64,000 nucleotides of DNA, taken from positions 62,001-126,000 of the forward strand of contig NZ_JXQM01000010.1 in assembly GCF_000832065.1 (NCBI RefSeq), in the 5' to 3' direction. The notes under the pieces were generated by a model, which saw only the letters and a program-made list of their open reading frames with translations, did no database searches and was not told the DNA's origin. Source of the DNA: Nitrosospira sp. NpAV (GTDB taxonomy: Bacteria > Pseudomonadota > Gammaproteobacteria > Burkholderiales > Nitrosomonadaceae). This document shows, piece by piece, positions 45,659-55,600 of the stretch. The first letter of the stretch is position 1; each line of letters opens with the position of its first letter. Both the position numbers and the translations under genes were made by a program.

Positions 45659-46711
45659 TTAGTGAGGTACCAAATAAGGTAGTGGCATGATCTCCAGCGC
45701 AGGCCCATCCAAGGACATCCATTGGATTTTACCGGCCTCAATGCTGCTTGTCTGTATGACAGCTAACACATCGAATCCGCCATCAGGTGCAGGAGCCGCG
45801 TTGACTATCATGCCATTTGACTGCTCCCCCATATCAGCGCTGAACAATTCGTCTCCCGCTTGAATCGTCGTTTCCGGCGGCGGCTTGATGTTGGCAAGGA
45901 CCATGCGGCGTTTAATTTTGCCCAGATATTGGGTACGAGCGACAATTTCCTGACCGGGGTAACAGCCTTTGTGGAAGCTTATCCCGCCGATGATATCCAC
46001 ATTCGCCATTTGCGGCACGAATTGTTCCTGCGTCGGCAGGGTGATCACCGGAATACCGGCTTTAATATCCAGCCAGTCCCAGCAGTATGCTCCCACCGGC
46101 GCGGCGTTTCTACTCAAACGCTCCCACGCTGTTTGCGCCTGCTCGATGGGTACAAGGAGTTCAAAACGATCTTGCCCAAGGCGGATTACGCTTCCCCGTT
46201 GAGTGTGCGTCACCTCTAGAAGCAAAGCAGGCACCACTCCCAGGAATTCCCGCACCAATGTCTCGGCATGCTCTCCTGCGGTGCCGACGCACACTATCGC
46301 ATCACTGTTGTCGGTCAGCTTGACTTTAGCGCGCAAGACATACATGGATAGACGCTTCTGGATGGCCGCTTGCAACCCTGACGGCAATTGCATGACATAG
46401 CCGCTGCCATCGTGCCACATCAGGAAACTTGCCAGCATTCTGCCCTTTGGGTTGCAATAACTTCCATAGAGTGCGGTGGCGCCGCTAGTAGAGGGATTGA
46501 TCGCTTTGATGTCGCAACTCACCTGCCCCTGAAGAAAAGATTGCGCGTCCTCCCCCGAAAAATGAATCAGGCTAAAGTGCGAAAGGTCAGCCAATACCGT
46601 ATCAGAGCGGACACTCGCAAGTTCGGCGGTAGCATTCCCATAGCTGACAACGCGGCCATCCTGGATGACCGCATTGCGGCTTTGCAGATAGGATTGCCAT
46701 AGGGGATTCAT
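45659..46711 (-). CDS. ygfZ: YgfZ/GcvT-domain folate-binding protein
   Basis: A 350-residue protein of the YgfZ (Iba57) family. The signature KGCYPGQEIVARTQYLGKIK, with the conserved Cys, is intact, and LADLSHFSLIHFSGEDAQSFLQGQVS marks the N-terminal GcvT fold. YgfZ uses tetrahydrofolate in the assembly or repair of certain iron-sulfur proteins, in the cytoplasm. ATG 46711 (MNPLWQSYL) gives the usual N terminus. Divergent from ygfX, as in enterobacteria, but sdhE is absent between them. Confidence 0.93.
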   Translation of the reverse strand: MNPLWQSYLQSRNAVIQDGRVVSYGNATAELASVRSDTVLADLSHFSLIHFSGEDAQSFLQGQVSCDIKAINPSTSGATALYGSYCNPKGRMLASFLMWHDGSGYVMQLPSGLQAAIQKRLSMYVLRAKVKLTDNSDAIVCVGTAGEHAETLVREFLGVVPALLLEVTHTQRGSVIRLGQDRFELLVPIEQAQTAWERLSRNAAPVGAYCWDWLDIKAGIPVITLPTQEQFVPQMANVDIIGGISFHKGCYPGQEIVARTQYLGKIKRRMVLANIKPPPETTIQAGDELFSADMGEQSNGMIVNAAPAPDGGFDVLAVIQTSSIEAGKIQWMSLDGPALEIMPLPYLVPH

Positions 46712-46804
46712 GCAAATCAAGGCCGTCTGTGAACGAGAATCAATTATACGGCCAATGCGCACGCCGGATAAACCGCTAATTGCCCAAAATGAGATAATCG
46801 GACT

Positions 46805-47326
46805 ATGGCTAGCCCTTCATCACCCTCTTCTCCTTTGCTGATTGTCCGGCTGAAACCCTCCATGCGCCTTGCCATGACATTGAGTCTTGCCCATTTTTCC
46901 GCTATCGGGCTACTGTGGCCGCTAACGTTGCCCGCCATAGCGCAACTGGCAGGAAGCGCTATCTTGGCGCTCAGCCTTGTTTTTCATTTAAGACGTTACG
47001 CATTGCTAAGCTCGCCGGCATCCGTGACGGGACTAGAATTATCGGACGAAATGATCTGTGCGCTCGAACTCCGGCGCGGGGCGCGAATTACCTGCACTCT
47101 GCTCGGCAGCAGCTTCGTTGCGCCTTATCTGACAGTGCTCGAACTAAAGCCCCTGAGAATCCTGGAGTCCGGCGGATCCATGCAATCTTTGACTCCTCCA
47201 GTTTCCCGATCTCCGCTGCGAATATTCTCTGGTTGCAGCGTAACGATTCTGCCGGACGGAATAGATGCGGAGGAATTCAGGCAATTGCGGGTGCTGCTAC
47301 GGTGGAAGTGGAAAGACCCACGGTGA
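46805..47326 (+). CDS. ygfX: YgfX/CptA-family membrane protein
   Basis: A 173-residue protein. An N-terminal IVRLKPSMRLAMTLSLAHF segment and two membrane helices (about 22-62) are followed by a soluble domain ending in RVLLRWKWK. This is the YgfX family (also called CptA, described as the toxin of a type IV toxin-antitoxin pair or as an SdhE-linked membrane protein). No CptB/SdhE partner adjoins it. Divergent from ygfZ with about 90 bases between the starts. Confidence 0.82.
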   Translation: MASPSSPSSPLLIVRLKPSMRLAMTLSLAHFSAIGLLWPLTLPAIAQLAGSAILALSLVFHLRRYALLSSPASVTGLELSDEMICALELRRGARITCTLLGSSFVAPYLTVLELKPLRILESGGSMQSLTPPVSRSPLRIFSGCSVTILPDGIDAEEFRQLRVLLRWKWKDPR

Positions 47327-47379
47327 GATGGTAATCGTTCGTCCTGAACCCATTAGTTCATATGTAATCGAAACTAGCG

Positions 47380-48405
47380 CTAATTTCTCTGAATATGCTC
47401 AAGAATTCCATTCTTGGCAAAGTGGATTTTCCGGGCCTGTTGCCAGCTGCCAAAAACCTCGTCTACGGTAAATAATTCCAGAGGGGGGAACCGATTTGCG
47501 TACTTGGCTCCCGCCTGCGCATCGCGCGGGCGATAATAGTGCTTGCCCGCAATGTCCTGGGCCTGGGGTGTATAAAGGTAATTGATATAAGCGGTAGTTA
47601 CTTCACGCGTGCCGTTCTTATCAGCCGACGCATTCACCACACTGACCGTGGGTTCGGCCACTATCGACATGGATGGCGTAACAATTTCAAATTTATCAGC
47701 TCCTTCTACGCTCGCTTGATGGATCAGAAGATGGGCTTCATTCTCCCACACCAGCAGCACGTCGCCGATACCTCGCTCGACAAAGTCGGTAGTCGCCGGC
47801 GATCTGATATTGGCGAATAATTTCCTGACAAATTCAAGTGCGGCTGCTTCGTCGCCGCCCGGTTGCCTGAGCGCATATCCCCAGGCCGCCAAATAATTCC
47901 AGCGGCCACTGTCCGAAATCTTTGGATTAGGCGTGACCACTTCTATGCCAGGTCGCGAAAGATCATCCCAGTCGCGCAATTTCTTGGGATTGCCCTTGCG
48001 CACCACAAATACTATGGTTGAAGTGTAGGGTGAGGCATGCGATGAGACATCGTGCAGGTTCTGTGATGAGGTTTGATTCCAGGCAGGCGCAATAAACCGG
48101 TTTTTTTCGCGCAGCTTATCCACATCATAAGACAGGGTAAGCGTTGTGATATTGAGACCATCAAGTACAGCACGTACCGGTTTTCCTGATTTGCTCTGGG
48201 CGGATCTGACATTAATGTCTACGCCCGTACGTGCTTTCCAGTGGGTGGCGAAGGCATCATTCAAATCCGCATACAATTCGCGGGCAGGATCGCGAACGGA
48301 GCCAGGAGAAAACGTTTGCAATGCGGCATACGCCGCGCCCAGGCTAACCAGGGATATCAATACGATAACCGCGATGTGGGATTTGTGGGATTTAATGAAA
48401 GACAT
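47380..48405 (-). CDS. sbp: Sulfate/thiosulfate-binding periplasmic protein
   Basis: A 341-residue ABC-type solute-binding protein of the Sbp/CysP family. Signal peptide at the N terminus, then INVRSAQSKSGKPVRAV, TLSYDVDKL, FVVRKGNPKKLRDWDDL and PNPKISDSGRWNYLAAWGYA, all family hallmarks for sulfate or thiosulfate. ATG 48405 follows GGAGGAAATC. The permease and ATPase genes (cysT/W/A) are absent here, so it must use components encoded elsewhere. A sulfur link with the CysB/encapsulin module 11 kb away is possible but not shown. Confidence 0.9.
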   Translation of the reverse strand: MSFIKSHKSHIAVIVLISLVSLGAAYAALQTFSPGSVRDPARELYADLNDAFATHWKARTGVDINVRSAQSKSGKPVRAVLDGLNITTLTLSYDVDKLREKNRFIAPAWNQTSSQNLHDVSSHASPYTSTIVFVVRKGNPKKLRDWDDLSRPGIEVVTPNPKISDSGRWNYLAAWGYALRQPGGDEAAALEFVRKLFANIRSPATTDFVERGIGDVLLVWENEAHLLIHQASVEGADKFEIVTPSMSIVAEPTVSVVNASADKNGTREVTTAYINYLYTPQAQDIAGKHYYRPRDAQAGAKYANRFPPLELFTVDEVFGSWQQARKIHFAKNGILEHIQRN

Positions 48406-48544
48406 TTTGATTTCCTCCAATGCTGACAATCAGGAAGGAAATCTAGCACTCATTTTCCCGGCATCAAACCAAGAAAATGTGGATAGCTTATCATGGCCGG
48501 GAAAATCTTCTCTGGGACGTCGATGCCAGTCATGCGGGACACAC

Positions 48545-48583
48545 AGCGAGCTAGACAGCCATACTTGTCAGAATTAGCTCGCT
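48545..48583 (-). terminator. Hairpin after the signalling operon
   Basis: AGCGAGCTA (48545-48553) pairs perfectly with TAGCTCGCT (48575-48583), and inner GACA (48554-48557) pairs with TGTC (48566-48569). It lies 80 bases after the stop of the leftward REC-GGDEF-EAL gene and 140 bases upstream of sbp. No T run follows, so termination strength is uncertain. Confidence 0.5.
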
Positions 48584-48663
48584 CATGATGTTTCACATGC
48601 TGCGTATCATGTACGACGGTAATAAATGAAACGGATATGTGCAGCGGTAATGGGGCTAACTTC

Positions 48664-50862
48664 TTATTTCTTCGACCCGGACAGCAGGCACGCGAATTCT
48701 TCCGCGGCCAGGGGTTTGCTAAAGTAGTAGCCTTGCATCTCGTCGCAACCCTGCTGCCTTAGAAAGGCCAACTGCGCCGGCGTTTCCACTCCTTCGGCAA
48801 TGACTTTCAGCCTCAGGCTTTGCGCCATGCTGATGATGGTGCTGGCAATCACCGCGTCGTCTGGATCTGTCATCATATTACGCACGAACGACTGGTCGAT
48901 CTTGAGTTTGTCGATCGGGAATTTCTTGAGATAGCTCAGGCTGGAATAGCCAGTACCAAAATCATCCATTGATAGTTTCAGCCCAAATGTCTTAAGTTGT
49001 TGCAGCAGCGTAATCGCCGCTCCAGCATCTTGCATGACAACACTCTCAGTAATCTCCAGTTCGCAGGCGGATGGAGCCAGGCCACTTTCATTAACGATGA
49101 CCATGATCATTTTGCCGAAATTTTTTTGACGGAACTGTACCGCCGACAAATTGGCCGCCATGGTAATTTCCGGCAACCCCATCTTGCGCCATTCCCGGTT
49201 CTGGCGGTATGCCTCACGAAGCACCCATTCGCCAATCAAGACGATCAGGCCGTTCTCTTCCGCGATGGGAATGAATTGCGCCGGCGAGACCATCCCCAAC
49301 ACGGGCTGATGCCAGCGCAGCAGTGCCTCGGCGCCAATGATACGACCGCTCTGCAAATCCACCTGCGGCTGATAATGAAGTGAAAGCTCCTTGCGCTCCA
49401 GCGCGTGGCTCAACTTGGTCCTGAGTGATATGCGTTCCAGTGTACGGCGATTCATTTCCTCGGTAAAAAACTGATAATTGTTGCGACCGTTTCCCTTGGC
49501 CTGATACATCGCATTGTCGGCATGTTTGATCAGGGTATCGCTGTCGCGCCCATCCTCGGGAAACACGCTGATACCGATGCTGGTGGTTACCTGGATTTCG
49601 CTACCGTCTATCAAATAGGAGCTGGCAATAGCTGTCAGCAGTTTGACCGCAATCATGGCAATAGCGTCGGTCGTTTCTGGTTCCCGCAGCATGATGATGA
49701 ACTCGTCACCGCCCGGCCGGCTCACTGTGTCGCTGGCGCGCACCGCTCCCTTGATGCGATCGGCGACTTCCCGCAACAGCTTGTCGCCGACTGGGTGGCC
49801 TAGTGAATCGTTAATGGTTTTAAAATGATCAAGATCAAGAAATATCACCGCCAACTTGCCGTGTTTACGTTTGGCATGGGCAATCGCTTGCGTTAGACGG
49901 TCCTGTAGCAGGAGACGATTAGGCAAACCGGTGAGAAAGTCGTGTTGTGCCATAAAGGCTACTCGCTCCTCCACCGCCTTGCGCTCGCTGATATCGGAAA
50001 ACACCGCGATATAATGGCTGATCTCGCCACATGTGCTCCTCATCGTGCTAATGCTCAACCATTCGGTATAATTCTCGCCGTTTTTGCGCTTATCCACCAT
50101 CTCACCCTGCCAATGGCCGATCTCTTTGATATTGCGCCATATCTCGCTGTAGCATGCCTCATCCATAAAACGGGGCATCGACGCGCGTGTGCCGGTCACC
50201 TCTTCCGCAGCGTAACCGGTAATGGCGGTGAAAGCCGGATTGACGTACAGGATATTTCTATCAGCACCCGTGACCGTAATACCTTCAGTGACGCTGTCGA
50301 AGATGCGTGCGAATAATGCAAGTTTCGCGGTGCGCTCGATAACTCTCTGCTCCAGCTCATTATTTAGTTTTTTTAACTCCTCCGTTTGATGCTGCACAAC
50401 GCGATTGAGGTAGAACAGGTCCACAAATACCTTGATCTTGGCTTTCAAGATTTCGGGCATGATTGGCGAGAGAATCCAATCCGCCGCGCCGACCGCGTAG
50501 CCTTTAAAGCGATCTTCGTCAGTCACCGCCTCGGCGGTGATGAAGATGATAGGGGTGTGCGCCGAACGCGGCCGGCTATGGATGATCTGGGCCGTCTCAT
50601 AACCATCCATCGTCGGCATGTAAACATCCAGCAGGATCAGAGCAAAATCCAGCTTGAGTAATTGACGCAACGCCTCTCGCCCCGAGGTGGCCGTCACCAC
50701 CTCCAACGCCATACCCGAAACGACCGAAGCCAGTGAAGTCAGCTTGGCCGGATTGTCGTCCACGATCAGTACGCAAGCGAGATTGCCCGCCGGTATCTCG
50801 ATATGGTATGGAATGCCACCATTGTGCAGCGCCGGTATTTCGATTTTGGGCAACTCCATCAT
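48664..50862 (-). CDS. REC-PAS-GGDEF-EAL c-di-GMP response regulator
   Basis: A 732-residue cytoplasmic protein. Receiver domain at about residues 29-150 with phosphoacceptor D79 (LILLDVYMP), coiled link, PAS (about 185-305), GGDEF motif at 384-388 with an intact I-site RASD five residues before, and EAL starting at E512 (AEALLRW), with DDFGTGYSSL and KIDQSFVRNM. Both catalytic motifs look active. It is the last gene of the operon headed by the giant hybrid kinase and overlaps cheB as ATGA, so the kinase probably controls its activity by phosphotransfer. Confidence 0.93.
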   Translation of the reverse strand: MMELPKIEIPALHNGGIPYHIEIPAGNLACVLIVDDNPAKLTSLASVVSGMALEVVTATSGREALRQLLKLDFALILLDVYMPTMDGYETAQIIHSRPRSAHTPIIFITAEAVTDEDRFKGYAVGAADWILSPIMPEILKAKIKVFVDLFYLNRVVQHQTEELKKLNNELEQRVIERTAKLALFARIFDSVTEGITVTGADRNILYVNPAFTAITGYAAEEVTGTRASMPRFMDEACYSEIWRNIKEIGHWQGEMVDKRKNGENYTEWLSISTMRSTCGEISHYIAVFSDISERKAVEERVAFMAQHDFLTGLPNRLLLQDRLTQAIAHAKRKHGKLAVIFLDLDHFKTINDSLGHPVGDKLLREVADRIKGAVRASDTVSRPGGDEFIIMLREPETTDAIAMIAVKLLTAIASSYLIDGSEIQVTTSIGISVFPEDGRDSDTLIKHADNAMYQAKGNGRNNYQFFTEEMNRRTLERISLRTKLSHALERKELSLHYQPQVDLQSGRIIGAEALLRWHQPVLGMVSPAQFIPIAEENGLIVLIGEWVLREAYRQNREWRKMGLPEITMAANLSAVQFRQKNFGKMIMVIVNESGLAPSACELEITESVVMQDAGAAITLLQQLKTFGLKLSMDDFGTGYSSLSYLKKFPIDKLKIDQSFVRNMMTDPDDAVIASTIISMAQSLRLKVIAEGVETPAQLAFLRQQGCDEMQGYYFSKPLAAEEFACLLSGSKK

Positions 50863-51434
50863 CCCGCCTCCTGCTCTCGATCCAGTTTGACCAGATATGG
50901 CCCGATTTCTTCCAGTTTGAGTTCGATTGCATGTCGCGTTGCTTCGATGGCGGCCGCTGGCATCTCTTGAGCGAATGCCGTCTGCCGTGATTCGATCAAC
51001 GCCACGCCGCCGCCGTGTTCTATTTCCGCCAAGCCCAGTGCACCGTCCGTGCCGGTGCCGGTAAGCACCACGCCGATGACACGAGGCCCGAAGTGCTCTG
51101 CCGCGGTTTTGAACAGCAAGTCTATTGATGGCTGCGCATGGTTCACCGCTGCTTCCGTAGAAAGTGCAAAATGATCTTCCTCAACCATGAGGTGGTAGCC
51201 GCCAGGCGCCAGGTAAATCTTTCCCGGTATAATGGCTTCCTTGTCCTCCACTTCCCGCACCAGGCGGGCGCATTCTTTCTGCAGCAGGAATTGCAACGTA
51301 TCGTCGGCATCAGAACTGCGATGCTGCACGATTGCCACCGGCAGGCGGAATGTGCCAGGCAGCGCAGACAATACACCCCGGAGGGAATTGAGTCCGCCAA
51401 GCGATGCGCCGATCACGACGAGCCCGTATTTCAT
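50859..51434 (-). CDS. Stand-alone CheB-type methylesterase
   Basis: A 191-residue CheB catalytic domain without the usual receiver domain. Nucleophile S11 in VIGASLGGLNSL, a His in IVQHRSS and an Asp in LTGTGTDGALGL form the triad. CheB removes methyl esters (and deamidates) on glutamates of chemoreceptors. With no receiver domain it is not directly gated by phosphorylation. It overlaps cheR upstream and the GGDEF-EAL gene downstream by 4 bases each. No chemoreceptor gene is nearby. Confidence 0.92.
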   Translation of the reverse strand: MKYGLVVIGASLGGLNSLRGVLSALPGTFRLPVAIVQHRSSDADDTLQFLLQKECARLVREVEDKEAIIPGKIYLAPGGYHLMVEEDHFALSTEAAVNHAQPSIDLLFKTAAEHFGPRVIGVVLTGTGTDGALGLAEIEHGGGVALIESRQTAFAQEMPAAAIEATRHAIELKLEEIGPYLVKLDREQEAG

Positions 51435-52243
51435 CGTATTTTCCGAAATAGTTTTACTGCCCGGTCTACCACCTCGTAGCAGTTCTCATAAGGGGTAAGT
51501 TGCAGCGATTCGCCATGTCCGAGGCCGAGCACTCCGCCCACCGGCAGGCTGTCGTAGATCAACCGGTGCACCCGGTCTTGCAACTTGCGGTTGAAATAAA
51601 TCATTACATTGCGGCACAGCACCATATGGAATTCGTTGAAAGAGCTGTCCGAGACCAGATTATGCTCCGCCCAGACAATATTCTTACCCAGAAAGGCACG
51701 CAAAATTACGTCGTCATGTCTTGCCGTATAGTAATCGGAGAAGACCGACTTGCCACCGGCTTTCTGATAGTTATTGGTGTAATCCTTCATCTTTTTGATG
51801 GCAAAAATTCTCCCCTTGCCTTGTTCCAGTAAGCGTTGATTAATGTCCGTAGCGTAGAGTCTGGCCTTGTCCAACAACTCCTCCTCATGCAGCATAATAG
51901 CCATGGAGTAAACCTCCTCGCCGGTGGCGCACCCGGCATGCCAGACCCGAAGGAGAGGAAGTTCCCGCCATGCCGGCACCACTTTGTCGCGCAACGCCTT
52001 ATAAAAGGCCGGGTCCCGGAACATGGCGGTGACATCTACCGACACCACATCGAGAAAGCGTGCCATGGTTTCCGGGTCGTGCAGGACGCGATCCTGATAA
52101 GCGGAAATGGTATGTACTCCTTGCTCCCGCTGCATGGCTAGATGTACACGCCGTTTCAACGAGGCCGGGGCGTAGTCACGAAAATCGTAGCCGTAGCGCT
52201 GAACCATGGCTTCGAGAAGTAACGGCAGTTCTATGGTTTCCAT
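51431..52243 (-). CDS. CheR-type methyltransferase
   Basis: A 270-residue protein-glutamate methyltransferase using S-adenosylmethionine. RVWHAGCATGEEVYSMAI is the SAM-binding motif. YATDINQRLLEQGKGRIF and FHMVLCRNVMIYFNRKLQ are further CheR hallmarks; the N-terminal helical domain is present. Its target is normally a chemoreceptor; here it is in one operon with a soluble HAMP-repeat kinase. It is coupled to cheB by an ATGA overlap and follows the 52382 gene by 138 bases. Confidence 0.92.
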   Translation of the reverse strand: METIELPLLLEAMVQRYGYDFRDYAPASLKRRVHLAMQREQGVHTISAYQDRVLHDPETMARFLDVVSVDVTAMFRDPAFYKALRDKVVPAWRELPLLRVWHAGCATGEEVYSMAIMLHEEELLDKARLYATDINQRLLEQGKGRIFAIKKMKDYTNNYQKAGGKSVFSDYYTARHDDVILRAFLGKNIVWAEHNLVSDSSFNEFHMVLCRNVMIYFNRKLQDRVHRLIYDSLPVGGVLGLGHGESLQLTPYENCYEVVDRAVKLFRKIR

Positions 52244-52381
52244 GGCCCCGTATTATTAGTTTCTTTTGGCAATTGTCATCATTCTGCTCAGGTGCGAAAA
52301 TGAACGCCTCGATGGTTTTTCCTGATGGGCTGGTCACGCTCGGCATCCGTGATCTCGAATCTGCCGACCTGCTTCATGGCA

Positions 52382-52642
52382 TCAATCCCACAGCGAGGCG
52401 GGAAGGCGCTCCAGGCTCGCAATATAGCGCTCCTCATCGAAGCCCTGTTCCGAACCGAGCACCTCGAACATTTCGCGCGACAGGGCACACCCCACCAAGG
52501 TGAACGCTTCTTCAGAGGTATAGCCTGATGCGATCAAACGTTCGCTGGTTCGCCTGACTTGCGGCGGCGAGTTCTCTTGTAACTGGGTAGTAACAATCTC
52601 GTGAATCGCCTCACGCACGGATGCAGAATAGTGATCTGTCAT
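52382..52642 (-). CDS. Small helical protein of unknown function
   Basis: An 86-residue all-helical, acidic protein starting at ATG 52642 with AAGGAAGCC upstream. No membrane segment. A central RLIASGYTSEEAFTLVGCAL stretch resembles small helical domains found next to signalling genes, but I cannot name a family. It lies 42 bases after the hybrid kinase and 138 before cheR, so it belongs to the operon. Confidence 0.7.
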   Translation of the reverse strand: MTDHYSASVREAIHEIVTTQLQENSPPQVRRTSERLIASGYTSEEAFTLVGCALSREMFEVLGSEQGFDEERYIASLERLPASLWD

Positions 52643-52684
52643 AGTGGCTTCCTTATTTAAACCCGCTATACGGAAGGGATCAAT

Positions 52685-55600
52685 TTACCTATATAGCCAC
52701 ACCCGCATTAGCGACAGAAGTTGATCCACATCCACGGGTTTGGAGACATAGTCGGAAGCACCGGCTTCTATGCATTTTTCACGGTCACCTTTCATCGCTT
52801 TGGCAGTGAGTGCAATCATGGGCAAGGATTCGAATTTTTTTATCTTGCGGATCTGGCGCATGGTCTCAAAGCCGTCCATTTCCGGCATCATGATGTCCAT
52901 CAGCACGATATTTACCTCGGGATTCTTTTTCAGTAATTCGATGGCGCTCTTACCGTTCTCGGCAGAGAATACCTCCAGCTTGTTGTGCTCCAGCGCGGCG
53001 GTAAGGGCGAAAATGTTGCGCACGTCGTCATCCACCACCAGGACTTTTTTACCAGTCAGACTATCGCTGCCAACGTAAAGCTTCTCCAGCATCTTTCGCC
53101 TGTTCTCCGGCAACTTGGCAACCACGCGATGCAGGAACAGTGAGGTCTCATCCAGCAGGCGTTCGGGCGACCGCACTTCCTTCACGATACCCTTAAGTGC
53201 CAGGGATTTCAGATGTTCCTGGTCCTTTTTTTGTGGCTCTTCCGCGCCGTACACAATCACCGGCACTTCCCGGGTCAACGCATTGCCCTGGATCATCTCG
53301 ATCAGTTCGCCCACCCCCATGTCAGGCAAGTTGAGGTCAAGCACTATGCAATCGTAGCGCTTCTTCTTCAGCGCCAACAGCGCCTCCTTGCCGGTCGCCA
53401 CCGCCTTGATGCGCACGTCATTGTTCCCAATGAGTGCAATGATGTTCTTGCGTTGCGCTTCGTTGCCGTCGGCGATGAGCAGATCCCCTATGCCAAGTTC
53501 GGCGAACTTGCGCAAATCGGTCAGCGCCTTCTGCACCGCTTCCAGCGTGGCTGGTTTTACCAGATACTCGTAAGCACCGTAACGAAGGCCACGCGAACGG
53601 TTGTCATCTACGGAAATAATCTCGACCGGAATATGGCGTGTGCCTGGATTGCGTTTAAGCTTTTCAAGCAAGACCCAGCCGTCCATGTCGGTCAGGTGCA
53701 GATCCAAAGTAATGGCGGTAGGCTTGAATTTTTCAGCGAGTTCGTATCCCTCACCGCCCAATGTAGCGACTACTCCCTTGAAGCCCTTCTCGCGCGCTGC
53801 CTGGAGCAGGATATCGGCGAATCTCGCATCATCCTCGATGATGAGCAGAGTGCGTTCGCCGGGTTGGATACTTGCCCGGTCATCCGCGACTTGGGAAGAC
53901 GGCGGCTTCTTGGCCGCTATCTCTTCAGAAGGGCGGGCGGGTGCCCTCTTCCCAGCTGCCGGTATTGACGATCGAGACGCGGATGGAGCCGCTGATTCCG
54001 CCTCATCCGCTCCGCTGAGCGGGATTGGCGCCTCGATAGCAAAGTTCCTGGCGCTGCCACTGGACATGCCATCGCCACTCTGCCCTGGCTCAGGTCCGTG
54101 CAGAGGCAGATACATTACGAAGGTGCTGCCCTTGCCATGCTCGCTGAAAGCCAGCTGTAGTTCGCCACCCAGCAGCCGTGCAATCTCGCGTGAGATGGAT
54201 AGCCCCAGTCCAGTGCCCCCATACTTGCGTGCTGTACCTGCATCGGCCTGTTGAAATGCCTCGAAGATGATCTTCTGTTTGGCTGCCAGCACGCCGATGC
54301 CGGTGTCAGTGATATAGAAGCCGATCACCTGTTCGGCCTGATCGAGTGTGGGATGACCAACGCTCCAGCCGGAATCCACCGGAGCGACACGCATTATGAC
54401 GGTGCCTTTCTCAGTGAACTTGAACGAGTTGGACAGGAGATTCTTCAGCACCTGCTGCAAGCGATTCTCGTCGGTATAGATGCTCCCAGGCAGGTCCGGC
54501 GCCAGCTCGATGGCAAAGTCAAGATTGCGGTTGTTGGCGACATGGCGGAAAGTGCGCTCGACCTGATCGCGCACGCGATTGAACAGTACGTCCGCCATGT
54601 CCAATGTAACCGTGCCGGACTCGATCTTGGACAGATCCAGAATCTCGTTGATCAGCGTCAGCAGATCTTTTCCCGAACCCTGGATAGTCTTCGCATATTC
54701 GACTTGTTTTTCGTTGAGATTGTGCTGCGGATTGTCGGCCAGCTGCTGTGCCAGAATAAGCAGGCTATTCAATGGCGTGCGTAATTCGTGCGACATGTTG
54801 GAAAGGAATTCCGACTTATACTTGGAAGTGAGGGTAAGCTGCTCGGCCTTTTCCTCCATCAACATTTTGGCGGTCTCGACCTCACGGTTCTTGCGTTCGA
54901 CCTCAAGCTTCTGCTCTTCCAGCAGATTCGCCTTTTCCTCCAATTCCTCGTTAGTTTGGCGCAGCTCTTCCTGCTGGCTGCCCAGTTCACTCGCCAAGGA
55001 TTGTGATTGCTTGAGCAATTCCTCGGTACGCATATTGGCTTCGATGGTGTTGAGCACGATGCCGATGGATTCGCTCAACTGGTCGAGGAAATTCTGATGA
55101 ATGGCGCTGAATTGGGTGAATGAGGCAATCTCGATCACTGCCTTCACCTTGTTCTCAAAAATGACTGGCAGCACAACAATACTCTGTGGCTTGGCCTCGC
55201 CGAGTCCCGAAGTGATCTCGATGTAATCAGGCGGTACGTTGGTCAGCAGGATACGCTGCTTCTCGAAGGCGCACTGGCCGACGATGCCCTCGCCAAGCTT
55301 CCATTCATTGGAAAGATTTTTACGTTCCTTAAAGGCGTAGGTGGAAAGAAGCTTGAGTCGGGGGTTTTCCGGCACCGTTTCATCCAGCACATAGAACACG
55401 CCATGCTGGCCGTTGATGAGGGGAGCAAGCTCAGAGAGCACCATTTTCGATACAGCGGTGAGGTCGCGTTGACCCTGCAGCAGCCGCGTGAACTTGGCGA
55501 GGTTGGTCTTGAGCCAGTCCTGCTCCGAATTCTGCCGCGTGGTCTCGCGCAGATTCCGGATCATCTCGTTGACATTATCCTTGAGATCCGCCACCTCGCC